Assembly (NCBI GenBank): GCA_947649645.1
Contig: CANSSP010000007.1
Span: 62,001-126,000 of the forward strand
DNA: 64,000 bases
Direction: 5' to 3'
DNA from: an uncultured Roseburia sp.
Lineage (GTDB): Bacteria > Bacillota > Clostridia > Lachnospirales > Lachnospiraceae
Shown piece after piece: positions 1-9,002 of the stretch (position 1 is the first letter of the stretch; the number at the start of each line of letters is the position of its first letter). A program made the position numbers and the translations under genes. The notes below the pieces were generated by a model, which worked only from the letters and a program-made list of their open reading frames with translations, searched no databases and was not told where the DNA came from.

Positions 1-685
1 GAAAATAATCGATATAATAGCCCGGATGCGACAGGAACGTATTATCCTGATATTCACAGGCGTCTCTGATATACTGTTTTAAACGCGCTTCCAGATCACG
101 GATGTCCTCCCAGACATGTTCCTCCCCATCCGGATCAGAAAGATAAACCGCCAGCTCCGTCAACACGCCTTTAAGACGCCTTTCCACGAGACGCATGTGC
201 GCGATCAGTTCCTTTTTAAAATTCCCATTGTCATGAAACAGATTCAGAATAACCGCCATCGTAATGCCGATGAGCACAAGCAGCGATTCATTGACGATAA
301 AGGCCTGGTCAAACTCCAGGCTTGTCAGAAAATGCGCCCCGATCACGGCATTGACAGACAATGTCGCCCCCCAGCCAGGCAGTTCACATACGATAACGAC
401 CAGAAAAACAAAAATGCCGTAGGCCGCCCACTCGTTGTCAATGTGTGTGAACACAAGCCAGGCCAGTGCGATGGTAGAGCACAGTGTAATCACACGAAAC
501 AGCGACAGCTTCACGGTTTCCCATTTTGTGGTCAGAATCGTCAGTAAAGTAATCGTCCCCGCCGAGATCTCATACTCAAGCCCGAGTATCATCGCAATGT
601 AAATGGCTGCACTGCTGCCGAGTGCGATTTTGAGCGCTTTTAAAAACAGTTTTGTATATTTCGTTCTCCTCCCCACGTAACTCAT
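1..685 (-). CDS. Aromatic acid exporter-like membrane protein (ArAE_1/FUSC type), 3' end outside window
   Basis: The minus frame is open from an ATG at 685 to the window edge, giving 228 residues without a stop. The N-terminal part has about four hydrophobic stretches (around residues 18-34, 40-55, 60-78 and 83-110), then another near 130-147, followed by a charged helical region (FKKELIAHMRLVERRLKG). This hydrophobic-then-helical layout fits the aromatic acid exporter/FUSC-like family (ArAE_1), thought to move small aromatic acids out of the cell. The ATG follows a GGGGAGGGG ribosome site. The C-terminal domain is missing because the window ends. The family call is from recognition of the pattern; the substrate is unknown. 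Confidence 0.7.
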   Translation of the reverse strand, partial: MSYVGRRTKYTKLFLKALKIALGSSAAIYIAMILGLEYEISAGTITLLTILTTKWETVKLSLFRVITLCSTIALAWLVFTHIDNEWAAYGIFVFLVVIVCELPGWGATLSVNAVIGAHFLTSLEFDQAFIVNESLLVLIGITMAVILNLFHDNGNFKKELIAHMRLVERRLKGVLTELAVYLSDPDGEEHVWEDIRDLEARLKQYIRDACEYQDNTFLSHPGYYIDYF

Positions 686-900
686 ATCTGCCCCTCCCCG
701 GTTTCAGTATAATAAAGGATGCCCTTTTTTTCAATATATACATTATATACATTCCGATTTGTATGCACGAACCGGTTGCATTTCTTTTCTTTTTTTAGTA
801 TGATACGTGTTGACGCGGAATCTGCAGTTATTTCAGAAAAAACAGCGCAGAAATTCCGCGCGGCTGCCATCCAATTCAGAAAAAGTCAGGAGAAATAAAT

Positions 901-2541
901 ATGATCAGCACAAGCAACGTTACACTGCGCCTTGGAAAAAAAGCTCTTTTCGAGGACGTGAATATCAAATTTACGGAAGGAAACTGTTACGGCCTGATCG
1001 GCGCCAACGGAGCCGGAAAATCTACATTTTTGAAAATATTATCCGGCCAGCTCGAACCCACAAACGGGGACGTCATCATAACACCGGGACAGCGTCTTTC
1101 CTTTCTGCAGCAGGACCATTTCAAATACGATGAATTTACGGTGCTCGACACCGTGATCATGGGAAACAGGCGTCTCTACGACATCATGAAAGAAAAAGAC
1201 GCCATTTATATGAAAGAGGACTTTACCGACGCGGACGGAATCCGCGCCAGCGAACTCGAGGCGGAGTTTGCGGAGATGGACGGCTGGAACGCGGAATCCG
1301 ACGCAGCCACCCTCTTAAACGGACTCGGAATCCCGACCGAAGAACACGGCACGACAATGGCAGACCTGCCCGGCGCGATGAAAGTGAAGGTTCTTCTCGC
1401 ACAGGCGCTTTTTGGAAACCCGGATATCCTCCTTCTTGACGAGCCGACCAACCACCTTGATCTGGACGCCATAAACTGGCTCGAGGAATTTCTGATCAGT
1501 TTTGAAAATACCGTGATCGTAGTCTCCCACGACCGCTATTTTCTGAACAAGGTCTGCACCAATATCGCAGACATCGACTACGGAAAAATCCAGCTCTACG
1601 CCGGTAACTATGATTTCTGGTATGAGTCCAGCCAGCTCATCGTAAAACAGATGAAAGAGGCCAACAAGAAAAAAGAAGAAAAGATCAAAGAGCTGCAGGA
1701 ATTTATCTCCCGCTTTTCCGCGAACGCCTCCAAATCCAGACAGGCGACTTCAAGAAAACGCGCTCTGGAAAAAATCCAGCTCGACGAGATCCGACCCTCC
1801 AGCCGCAAATACCCGTATATCGACTTCAGGCCAAACCGCGAGATCGGCAACGAAGTGCTGACTGTCGAAGGGCTGACCAAAAGCATCGACGGTGTAAAGA
1901 TTCTCGACAACATCTCCTTTATTGTCGGGCACAACGACAAAATAGCTTTTGTAGGCGGAAACGAGCTTGCAAAGACAACGCTGTTTAAAATCCTCACCGG
2001 TGAGATGGAGCCGGATTCGGGTTCCTACAAATGGGGCGTAACGACAAGCCAGTCTTATTTTCCGAAGGACAACACAGAAATCTTCGACACAGATCTGGTC
2101 ATTGTCGACTGGCTGACACAGTACTCCGAGATCAAGGATGCCACTTACGTGCGCGGCTTCCTCGGACGCATGCTTTTTGCCGGAGAAGACGGCACGAAGA
2201 AGATGCGCGTGCTCTCCGGCGGTGAAAAAGTCCGGGTTTTACTCTCCCGCATGATGATCATGGGAAGCAATATCCTGATTCTCGATGAGCCGACCGATCA
2301 CCTGGACATGGAATCGATCACTGCGCTCAACAATGGCCTGATTAAATTTCCGGGCGTCATCCTGTTTGCCTCCCGCGATCACCAGGTCGTACAGACCACC
2401 GCAAACCGCATTATCGAATTTCTGCCGGACGGAACCTTTATCGACAAGGTTTCCACTTACGACGAATATTTAGAGAGCGACGCAATGGCGAGAAAACGGC
2501 AGGTCTACTCCATGTCCGAAAACGATGCGAACGACAACTGA
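901..2541 (+). CDS. ABC-F family ATPase (YkpA/YbiT-like)
   Basis: A 546-residue soluble protein with two ABC ATPase domains and no membrane segment, the layout of ABC-F proteins that act on ribosomes. The first Walker A (GANGAGKST, about residues 34-42) and Walker B (DILLLDEPTNHLD) are intact. A charged linker rich in Lys and Glu (about residues 245-310) matches the ABC-F interdomain linker. Oddities: the first signature is LPGAMK instead of LSGGQ, the second Walker A is GGNELAKTT, and the second H-loop reads SRDH; the second signature LSGGEK is normal. Similar degeneracy is, as I recall, usual in YkpA-like members. The start has an AGGAGA site. It is the only plus-strand gene in the first 15 kb and ends at a bidirectional terminator. 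Confidence 0.88.
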   Translation: MISTSNVTLRLGKKALFEDVNIKFTEGNCYGLIGANGAGKSTFLKILSGQLEPTNGDVIITPGQRLSFLQQDHFKYDEFTVLDTVIMGNRRLYDIMKEKDAIYMKEDFTDADGIRASELEAEFAEMDGWNAESDAATLLNGLGIPTEEHGTTMADLPGAMKVKVLLAQALFGNPDILLLDEPTNHLDLDAINWLEEFLISFENTVIVVSHDRYFLNKVCTNIADIDYGKIQLYAGNYDFWYESSQLIVKQMKEANKKKEEKIKELQEFISRFSANASKSRQATSRKRALEKIQLDEIRPSSRKYPYIDFRPNREIGNEVLTVEGLTKSIDGVKILDNISFIVGHNDKIAFVGGNELAKTTLFKILTGEMEPDSGSYKWGVTTSQSYFPKDNTEIFDTDLVIVDWLTQYSEIKDATYVRGFLGRMLFAGEDGTKKMRVLSGGEKVRVLLSRMMIMGSNILILDEPTDHLDMESITALNNGLIKFPGVILFASRDHQVVQTTANRIIEFLPDGTFIDKVSTYDEYLESDAMARKRQVYSMSENDANDN

Positions 2542-2580
2542 TCTCCTCCATATCATATAAGAAATGTTTCCGATATGACA

Positions 2581-2607
2581 AAAAAAGAGTGCCCTGCACT
2601 CTTTTTT
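2581..2607. terminator. Bidirectional rho-independent terminator
   Basis: A 12-bp perfect stem (AAAAAAGAGTGC with GCACTCTTTTTT) around a 3-nt loop lies between the convergent ABC-F and SSB-like genes. A-tract and T-tract flank the GC part, so it can end transcription from both sides. Confidence 0.9.
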
Positions 2608-2629
2608 CTATTTTCACGCACACACAAAT

Positions 2630-3265
2630 CTATGCCTGATCATCTATAAAATCCACCTTACTCACAGAGACCTCATAGGCAATACGCTTTTCCGTCTCCG
2701 TCTCGGACAGTTTTTTTATGTACTCTCTGCTCTGAATGCGCCCCCACACCTGTACATGGCCCCCGACCTCAAAACCCGATGCAAACCGCGCATTTCTTCC
2801 CCAGCAGATACATGGGATATAATCTGATTTCCCATAAGAACGGTTTACCGCAATGAGCAGGTCAGCAATCTCACGCCCCAGCGGCGTCTTGCGGTAAATC
2901 GGCTCTTTGCAGATATAGCCGTCCAGAAAGATCTGATTACTCTTAACATCCTCCTGTACTTCGTCCAGAAATTCGATTTCCCTCGCAAATACAGACAGAA
3001 CCAGACGGTTCTTCTTTTCCTCATGCTGATTGAAGGAGCGGAACTGTCCCGTGACATAGACATTCTGTCCGATATAATCGGCCGTCACATCAATCAGTCT
3101 CTCGGAAATCATCAGCGGTATGTAGTCCATATAGTTGCTCAGGCGGTTTACTGCCACATCCACCATATAGAATCCCTCTCCGTAGACTTCGTGGCTGAAT
3201 CTGAAATCAGAGACAACCTCTCCTACAATTGATACCTGGTTGTTTTCAAAAATTTTATCTGCCAT
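2630..3265 (-). CDS. SSB-like protein with two OB-fold segments
   Basis: A 211-residue protein. Residues 1-105 read as one OB-fold (NNQVSIVGEVVSDF near the N-terminus, VYVTGQFRSFNQ later) and residues about 110-211 as a second (NQIFLDGYICKEPIYR, GREIADLLIAVNR, IPCICWGRNARFA, GHVQVWGRIQSREY). The second half resembles the single-stranded DNA-binding protein core. There is no acidic DDxIPF-type SSB tail. It is therefore probably a paralogue of the main SSB, for replication, repair or competence, rather than the housekeeping copy. The ATG has an AAGGGAGA site. It stands alone, convergent with the ABC-F gene. Confidence 0.75.
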   Translation of the reverse strand: MADKIFENNQVSIVGEVVSDFRFSHEVYGEGFYMVDVAVNRLSNYMDYIPLMISERLIDVTADYIGQNVYVTGQFRSFNQHEEKKNRLVLSVFAREIEFLDEVQEDVKSNQIFLDGYICKEPIYRKTPLGREIADLLIAVNRSYGKSDYIPCICWGRNARFASGFEVGGHVQVWGRIQSREYIKKLSETETEKRIAYEVSVSKVDFIDDQA

Positions 3266-3635
3266 GAATTTTTCTCCCTTCCTCTTACGCCGCGCACTCT
3301 TTTTGTTTTTTGTGCGGCATGCCTGACATCACTATTTTTATCATCTCAGCCGGTCAGAATTTTCATGGAACCGGTCGATAAGAAAAAGAATGAAATGGGA
3401 GATTTTGTCATGCCATGGAAGATGATCCGGCAGGCTCCATGCCTTTAGGGCAATAGCGGCTCCCCACCCTGCAGAGCCGGGCATATAAGAACCTTCTGTG
3501 TCCTGCGCCATACGGAAATCGCCTTTTTCATCTGGGAATTTTATTGTTTAAAGATGTGTAATATTGAACTGATTCTGCCGCCCTGTGACCTCTACGGGAC
3601 AGTCTGAAAAGATGTATCCAGGTGCTTTTCACATA
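3266..3635. other. 370-bp gene-free region with a possible structured RNA
   Basis: No convincing reading frame. Next to the SSB-like gene the minus strand can form a GCCGCAC/GTGCGGC stem (3289-3325). At about 3439-3493 a nested structure is visible: ATGCC/GGCAT enclosing GGCTC/GAGCC, with a one-sided asymmetric bulge. Neither matches a riboswitch or small RNA that I can name. The stretch may hold the SSB-like gene's promoter and leader or an unannotated RNA. Confidence 0.35.
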
Positions 3636-3678
3636 CAAAAAACAGCGGCTGTTCAGCATGTGAACAACCGCTGTTTTT
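3636..3678 (-). terminator. typA terminator
   Basis: Read on the minus strand, ACAGCGGTTGTTCA pairs with TGAACAGCCGCTGT (one G-U pair) and is followed by a run of T. It begins about 15 nt past the typA stop codon. Confidence 0.88.
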
Positions 3679-3693
3679 CGTGCAGATATGACG

Positions 3694-5532
3694 TTATTTT
3701 TTCATCGCCGCACGTTTTCTTAAAGTCGGATCCAAAATACGTTTGCGGATGCGCAGACTCTTCGGCGTGACTTCCAGAAGCTCATCGACATCAATGAAAT
3801 CAAGTGCCTGCTCCAGACTCAGTATTTTCGGCGGAACAAGCGTCAACGCTTCGTCCGCAGAGGAAGAACGTGTATTTGTCAGGTGCTTCTTTTTACAGAC
3901 ATTCAGCTCGATATCCTCCGCTCTCGAAGAAGAACCGATCACCATTCCCGCATACACTCTCTCGCCCGGACCGATAAACAGTGTTCCGCGGTCCTGCGCC
4001 GAAAACAGGCCGTAAGTGACGGATTCTCCCGTCTCGAAAGCAATCAGGGAACCGAGCTTACGATATGCAATCTCCCCCTTAAACGGCGCATAATCGTTAA
4101 AAATTGTATTGATAATACCGTTGCCCTTTGTATCCGTCAGAAATTCGCCACGATAGCCGATCAGACCGCGGGAGGGAATGTTAAATTCAAGCCGTGTATA
4201 ACCGCCGGTAATCGGCCTCATATTTGTCATCTCCCCTTTGCGCTGACTCAGCTTCTCGATGACCGCACCGGTAAATTCGTCCGGAACATCGACATAAGCC
4301 AGCTCCATCGGTTCTGCCTTTCCACCGCTTTCATCTGTGTGATAGAGTACCTCCGCTTTGCTCACGGCAAACTCATATCCCTCGCGCCGCATATTTTCAA
4401 CCAGTACGGACAGGTGCAGCTCGCCCCGGCCGGACACCTTAAAACAGTCCGGACTTTCCGTCTCTTCGACACGCAGGGAAACGTCTGTATTCAGCTCACG
4501 GAACAGACGGTCACGCAGATGGCGGGACGTGACGTACTTCCCGTCCTGCCCTGCAAACGGGCTGTCATTGACCATAAAATTCATCGAGAGCGTCGGCTCT
4601 GAAATCTTCTGAAACGGAATGGCCTCCGGTGCTTCCGCGGCGCAGATCGTGTCACCGATATGAATATCTGCGATGCCGGAAATTGCGACAATGGAACCAA
4701 TTCCTGCCTCCGCGACGTCAATTTTATTCAATCCGTCAAATTCATAGAGTTTACTGATACGTACTTTCCGCTGTTTGTCCGGCTCGTGATGGTTGACAAC
4801 GACGGCTTCCTGACCGACTTTCAGACACCCGTTGTCCACTTTTCCGATACCGATACGTCCGACGTACTCATTGTAATCAATCGTACTGATCAGTACCTGT
4901 GTATTTTCCTCCGGATCGCCTGTCGGGGCCGGAATATAATCAAGAATTGTCTCAAACAGGGGCGTCATATCTTTTTTCGCATCCCCCAGCCGCTCCAGCT
5001 CGTTTACGGCGTAGCCATCCCGCGCAGACGCAAAGACAAAGGGACAGTCAAGCTGTTCATCAGAGGCGTCCAGATCCAGAAACAGCTCTAAAACCTCATC
5101 TACAACCTCGCCGGGGCGCGCCTCCGGACGGTCAATCTTATTGACACAGACGATAACGGGAAGCGCCAGTTCAAGCGCTTTCATCAGAACAAATTTGGTC
5201 TGTGGCATAACTCCCTCAAAGGCGTCCACAACCAGAATGACGCCGTTTACCATTTTTAAAACACGCTCTACCTCGCCGCCGAAATCCGCGTGTCCAGGGG
5301 TATCGATAATGTTTATTTTTACATCCCCGTAGGTAATTGCCGTATTTTTTGAAAGGATCGTAATACCGCGCTCCCGCTCGATATCATTCGAATCCATCAC
5401 GCGTTCTTTCACTTCCTGATTCTCGCGGAACACACCGCTCTGTTTTAAAAGCTCGTCCACCAGCGTCGTCTTTCCATGATCAACATGGGCAATGATTGCG
5501 ATATTGCGGACGTCTTTCCGTTCTATTTTCAT
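3694..5532 (-). CDS. typA: Ribosome-associated translational GTPase TypA/BipA
   Basis: A 612-residue GTPase of the TypA/BipA family, related to EF-G, that helps ribosome assembly and growth under stress. The N-terminal G domain shows AHVDHGKTT (P-loop), ERERGITI (switch I), DTPGHADF and NKIDRPEA. The translation-factor domains follow, including GRGELHLSVL and PITGGYTRLEFNIPSRG, with the usual LRIRKRILD C-terminus. The frame is open 42 codons further upstream, but that part lies in a repeated leader. The ATG at 5532 (MKIERKDVRN) follows ATGAGGAT and matches the family's N-terminus and length. It is a single gene with its own terminator. Confidence 0.97.
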   Translation of the reverse strand: MKIERKDVRNIAIIAHVDHGKTTLVDELLKQSGVFRENQEVKERVMDSNDIERERGITILSKNTAITYGDVKINIIDTPGHADFGGEVERVLKMVNGVILVVDAFEGVMPQTKFVLMKALELALPVIVCVNKIDRPEARPGEVVDEVLELFLDLDASDEQLDCPFVFASARDGYAVNELERLGDAKKDMTPLFETILDYIPAPTGDPEENTQVLISTIDYNEYVGRIGIGKVDNGCLKVGQEAVVVNHHEPDKQRKVRISKLYEFDGLNKIDVAEAGIGSIVAISGIADIHIGDTICAAEAPEAIPFQKISEPTLSMNFMVNDSPFAGQDGKYVTSRHLRDRLFRELNTDVSLRVEETESPDCFKVSGRGELHLSVLVENMRREGYEFAVSKAEVLYHTDESGGKAEPMELAYVDVPDEFTGAVIEKLSQRKGEMTNMRPITGGYTRLEFNIPSRGLIGYRGEFLTDTKGNGIINTIFNDYAPFKGEIAYRKLGSLIAFETGESVTYGLFSAQDRGTLFIGPGERVYAGMVIGSSSRAEDIELNVCKKKHLTNTRSSSADEALTLVPPKILSLEQALDFIDVDELLEVTPKSLRIRKRILDPTLRKRAAMKK

Positions 5533-5617
5533 AATCATCCTCATTTCCGGGTTGCTTTTGCACATGGGCGACTTTATGACAGGCAGCGCGCAGACACAGA
5601 TCGCCATGTGAAAAATC
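5533..5617 (-). repeat. Dispersed leader element, copy upstream of typA
   Basis: This sequence closely matches the stretch upstream of dapL (12170-12255). They share an exact 19-mer, caggcagcgcgcagacaca (plus strand), here at 5580-5598, plus several shorter blocks, and both end in a GAGGAT ribosome site just before the start codon. It is non-coding by position. Confidence 0.7.
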
Positions 5618-5775
5618 CATACCCTGGTGTTCTTTATCGCATATAGCTTCCAGACCACCTTAATTTACTCAGTATACCTGAAACCAGCCCACTTATTCTA
5701 CCATATTTAAGGAAATGCGCAAGTATTTCTTTTCCGGGGACTCCCGATTGCAAGCTGCAGGGCTATGACAGCAGG

Positions 5776-5816
5776 AAAAAGACTGCCGCACCGCTCTCCC
5801 GGCGCAACAGTCTTTT
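5776..5816 (-). terminator. Terminator of the CZB chemoreceptor gene
   Basis: On the minus strand AAAAGACTG pairs with CAGTCTTTTT, with further inner pairs including G-U, around a short loop. It lies about 30 nt past the stop at 5845 and ends in a T-run. Confidence 0.85.
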
Positions 5817-5844
5817 CCATGGACAATCTATGGCACAGCAGACA

Positions 5845-7194
5845 TTATCTCACAAGCTGTACAATTTTCTCCAGATCCGCAATCAGCTCTTTTGAGTATG
5901 CCTCCGCCTCGCGGTAGAGCTGCTCCGCCCGCATGTAATCCTCGTCATACAGACACTTGATCACATCGGAACCAAAGGCATGAAAACGCTTGTGCTTATC
6001 GCCGAGGACATCCCAGACGGAACGCACCTGTGGATTTTTCGGCGTCATGGCGTAATAAAAATGTCCGAACCCGCATTTGGACGCGTTCAGCTGCAGAGGC
6101 AGCACCGTCCTCTCAGCCACCATTCTTCTGAGATTATCAAGCCATGTCCGGTGTGCGGTAATCGCACTCGTCACATATTTCGCGAACTCTGACGCTTCCA
6201 GACTGTAAAACGCATCGTCCGTCATCACTCCCATGCTTTTTACAGCCTCATCCAGTATCTTCTCAATCTCCACGACCGGCTTTGTCGCTTTCTGCATTTC
6301 CTCGCCGACATTCTGCATCACAGACGTGCTGTCTTTAAGCTGATTCTCCATCTCCGTCATGGAACTGCTGATCTCTTCGCTGACCGCCGCAAGCGAGCTG
6401 ACCGATTCGTTGACCTTGGACACATGCCTCTGGTTTTCGTCATTGATCTCCCAGACATTGCCTATTTTTTCCGTCATACTGCCAAGCGCCTCCACCGTGC
6501 TCGCGGCGCTCTTCCCGCTCTTCTGCGATGCCGTCTTGATCCCTTCGACAAACTCTCCCATCGTGTTTGTCAGCTTCTGGGTCTCTTCCGCCAGGCCGCG
6601 GATCTCATCGGCGACAACGGCAAACCCTCTGCCGGCCTCACCCGCTCTCGCTGCTTCAATGGACGCATTCAGAGCCAGAAGATTCGTCTGAAGCGATATG
6701 GAATTAATCCCCCCGATCACCTCATTCATGCGGTCGATAATCTGGAACAGTTCATCCATATCCTTCTGCATCTCGCTGGAAATGCCGATCGCCTGCGTCG
6801 AGAGTTCCTTTATGTTCGTCAGTTCGCTCTGACCCTTTTCAATCTTTTTATATACTTCCTCCGTCTGTTCGGACGCTTTGATAATCGTATTTGTCAATTC
6901 CTCAACCGGATTATGTCCGCTCATTCCCACACCCGATCCGAAAATCATCTCGGTAGCCTTTGTAACATTGCGGGATATCTCAAGAATCTTGTCGGTCTCA
7001 TGCTGCAGCATCAGATCAAGAGAACTGATCTGCATCACGGCTTTCATATTCTTTTCAATAATATCTTCAAACTGCCTTCTTCCTTTCAGCAGCCTCTGAT
7101 ATACTCCGGCCAGCTCCGGATCCCGGGAATAATCCTCCTCCCGAAGTTCTGCAACTGCTCTGATCAGTCTCCTGTTGTTGAACCCTAATCCCAT
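5845..7194 (-). CDS. Soluble methyl-accepting chemotaxis protein with C-terminal CZB domain
   Basis: A 449-residue chemoreceptor without signal peptide or membrane segment, so a cytosolic sensor. Residues about 100-320 form the signalling domain with the conserved hairpin tip [18 protein letters not shown] and [14 protein letters not shown]. Residues about 335-445 form a chemoreceptor zinc-binding (CZB) domain: His in [11 protein letters not shown], Cys in [12 protein letters not shown], and HKRFHAF supply the expected His/Cys ligands. CZB domains bind zinc, and known members sense zinc-linked or oxidant signals. The start ATG follows AGAGGTTACG. It is a single gene with its own terminator; its partners CheA and CheW are not in the window. 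Confidence 0.92.
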   Translation of the reverse strand: MGLGFNNRRLIRAVAELREEDYSRDPELAGVYQRLLKGRRQFEDIIEKNMKAVMQISSLDLMLQHETDKILEISRNVTKATEMIFGSGVGMSGHNPVEELTNTIIKASEQTEEVYKKIEKGQSELTNIKELSTQAIGISSEMQKDMDELFQIIDRMNEVIGGINSISLQTNLLALNASIEAARAGEAGRGFAVVADEIRGLAEETQKLTNTMGEFVEGIKTASQKSGKSAASTVEALGSMTEKIGNVWEINDENQRHVSKVNESVSSLAAVSEEISSSMTEMENQLKDSTSVMQNVGEEMQKATKPVVEIEKILDEAVKSMGVMTDDAFYSLEASEFAKYVTSAITAHRTWLDNLRRMVAERTVLPLQLNASKCGFGHFYYAMTPKNPQVRSVWDVLGDKHKRFHAFGSDVIKCLYDEDYMRAEQLYREAEAYSKELIADLEKIVQLVR

Positions 7195-7303
7195 ATTCGT
7201 AACCTCTTTTTGTTTAATTTTGTCGTATCAAAAATATTACCTCACTATACCTATTTTTTATCATAATCCACCAGTTGTCAACATATTTTATGATTTTCTT
7301 TGA

Positions 7304-8416
7304 TTATTTTTTCTTTCCGTCCCCAGTTCCCCGCTCTGAAGCCTTGTTTTCCTCTTCTCCGACACTTTGTTCCCGCATTTCAAATGTCCTTCTCCATTCT
7401 TTTGTGCCTTCTACTTTATGTACCTCTGAACGGTTTTTATAGAGGAACCTTGTCAGATTATAGCAGTCCACCCAGATTTCATTATTTCCTTCCTTCTGCG
7501 ACTCATCGAAAATAAGCTGCAGGCCAAAGTGAAGGTGAACGGTATCTATGTTGTTTACATTTTCAGTCGCACTGTATCCAGTGTGGCCCATGTATCCGAT
7601 GACATCACCTGCCGTTACAATACTTCCCTCCTTCAGCTTCTCCTGATAGGGATAATTCTGGCGCAGATGCGCATAGTAATAATATCTTTTTCCGTCAAAA
7701 CTGCGAATCCCGATCCGCCAGCCGCCATACTGGTTCCAGCCAAGAGCTTCGACATAACCGGACTCTACGGCGATTATGGGCGTGCCAACCTGCCCCATCA
7801 TGTCATGTCCCAGATGCTGTCTGCGGTAACCATAACTGCGTGATACGCCGAAATCGTCATAATCGCTGTACTCAAATCCCTTTGCTACCGGAGAGAATGC
7901 CTTCAGACCATATTTTTTTACAAATTCCCCTCCGGCCTTTTCCTGCATTTCATACTCCCCCACAAAGCCGCCCAGAACTGCCCGATAAGCTTCTCTGTAA
8001 TAAGAATAATTCTTCAGACCGGCGGCAGCTTTGTCAATTGTAGTCTCTTCTGCCAGTATTTTTTCCGCAATGTTGCCGATTTCTTCTGCCGATTTTGCGG
8101 AAAAATCTCCTCCGTTTTTTGCCGCCACATAAGCCAGAAGATCAACCCAGTCGAGGTGAACCGGCTGTCCGTAAGTATCCACATCATACGTATACGCCTT
8201 ACAGAGTGCCTCGTAAGACACATTAAAGTCTACCCATTTAATAAAGCCGTCTCCTGTCACCTCCAACGTTTTACCGTCCTGGTAAACATTCTTTCCGAAA
8301 AGAAACACCACAACAGCCAGAAGCAGCACCGCCTCGACCATAACCGCTGTCTTTACCCTGCTGCCTCTGCTCTTTCTTTTTAAAAACATCGGGTTCTGTC
8401 TGGATTTTATCTGCAT
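7304..8416 (-). CDS. Membrane-anchored M23-family metallopeptidase (LytM-like)
   Basis: A 370-residue protein with one N-terminal transmembrane anchor (about residues 24-41) and an outside domain. A peptidase M23 core covers about residues 195-310: HLGHDMMG carries the first zinc His and Asp, and HLHFG carries the His-x-His pair, with YYYYAHL and GDVIGYMGHTG between. All metal and catalytic residues seem present, so it may cleave peptidoglycan cross-bridges or stem peptides. The C-terminal 40 residues are charged and low in complexity. The start codon has only a weak ribosome site (GGCGG), so the N-terminus is less sure. It has no operon partners. Confidence 0.85.
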   Translation of the reverse strand: MQIKSRQNPMFLKRKSRGSRVKTAVMVEAVLLLAVVVFLFGKNVYQDGKTLEVTGDGFIKWVDFNVSYEALCKAYTYDVDTYGQPVHLDWVDLLAYVAAKNGGDFSAKSAEEIGNIAEKILAEETTIDKAAAGLKNYSYYREAYRAVLGGFVGEYEMQEKAGGEFVKKYGLKAFSPVAKGFEYSDYDDFGVSRSYGYRRQHLGHDMMGQVGTPIIAVESGYVEALGWNQYGGWRIGIRSFDGKRYYYYAHLRQNYPYQEKLKEGSIVTAGDVIGYMGHTGYSATENVNNIDTVHLHFGLQLIFDESQKEGNNEIWVDCYNLTRFLYKNRSEVHKVEGTKEWRRTFEMREQSVGEEENKASERGTGDGKKK

Positions 8417-8529
8417 ATACCGCCATAATATCTTTTTTTCTCTATTATATGAATTACTTTCCGTTATATGAGACAGAATCCCGCCGCTTTTGAATTTGTG
8501 CCGGGAGCTTTAAAACATTTTCAGATGCA

Positions 8530-8958
8530 TTAACAGTCGCTGCCGCAGCTCCCTGCCTCATGCCCTCCACAATGATGCTCTCCGTGATGGCCACAGTGAT
8601 GCTCTCCGCCGTGCTCCGCGTGATGGCTGCACACAATATCCGGATCGTATGCAAGCGTGCCCTGCAGGCAGGCTGCAACATTCTCATCGGCATTTCCCGA
8701 AACACCGGGATAAAGCATGATTTCTGCCTCTGCAAGGGCCGCTCGCGCTCCGCCGCCGATTCCTCCGCAGATCAGCGCCGTAACCCCTTCATTTTTCAGA
8801 AATCCTGCCAGCGCACCATGTCCGGCACCTTCTGTTCCGATCACCTTCTCCGACTGAATCGCACCGTCTTCCACCTCGTAAATCTTGAAAGTCTTTGTGT
8901 GTCCGAAATGCTGAAATACCTCTTTCGTCTCTGCTTCATAAGTCACTGCTAACTTCAT
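8530..8958 (-). CDS. NifX/NifB-type iron-molybdenum cofactor-like protein with His-rich tail
   Basis: A 142-residue protein. The first about 105 residues match the dinitrogenase Fe-Mo cofactor family (MKLAVTYE, FGHTKTFKIYEV, ALICGGIGGGARAAL). The tail after residue 110 is very rich in His, Cys and Gly (HHAEHGGEHHCGHHGEHHC), a likely metal-binding extension. No nitrogenase genes are near, so a role in metal handling is more likely than nitrogen fixation. The ATG at 8958 follows AAGGAGGTTGATG with good spacing; the longer frame to 9006 would overlap the Fur gene. It is the last gene of an operon after the exporter and the Fur-family repressor. Confidence 0.85.
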   Translation of the reverse strand: MKLAVTYEAETKEVFQHFGHTKTFKIYEVEDGAIQSEKVIGTEGAGHGALAGFLKNEGVTALICGGIGGGARAALAEAEIMLYPGVSGNADENVAACLQGTLAYDPDIVCSHHAEHGGEHHCGHHGEHHCGGHEAGSCGSDC

Positions 8959-9002
8959 AATCATCAACCTCCTTTTTCTGACGATCCACCTGCACTTCTT
9001 AC

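Noticed and set aside
682-870. 62-codon minus-strand frame upstream of the exporter-like gene
   Set aside because: It overlaps the start of the real gene, covers its AT-rich promoter region and has no ribosome site.
3430-3560. 6S RNA candidate
   Set aside because: The nested stems are suggestive, but length, closing stem and conserved open bubble could not be matched; kept only as a possible unknown RNA.
3883-4602. 239-codon plus-strand frame opposite typA
   Set aside because: It is antisense to a highly conserved GTPase; its composition is that of a shadow frame.
6424-7188. 254-codon plus-strand frame opposite the CZB chemoreceptor
   Set aside because: It is a shadow of the coiled-coil gene on the other strand, with no ribosome site or recognisable fold.
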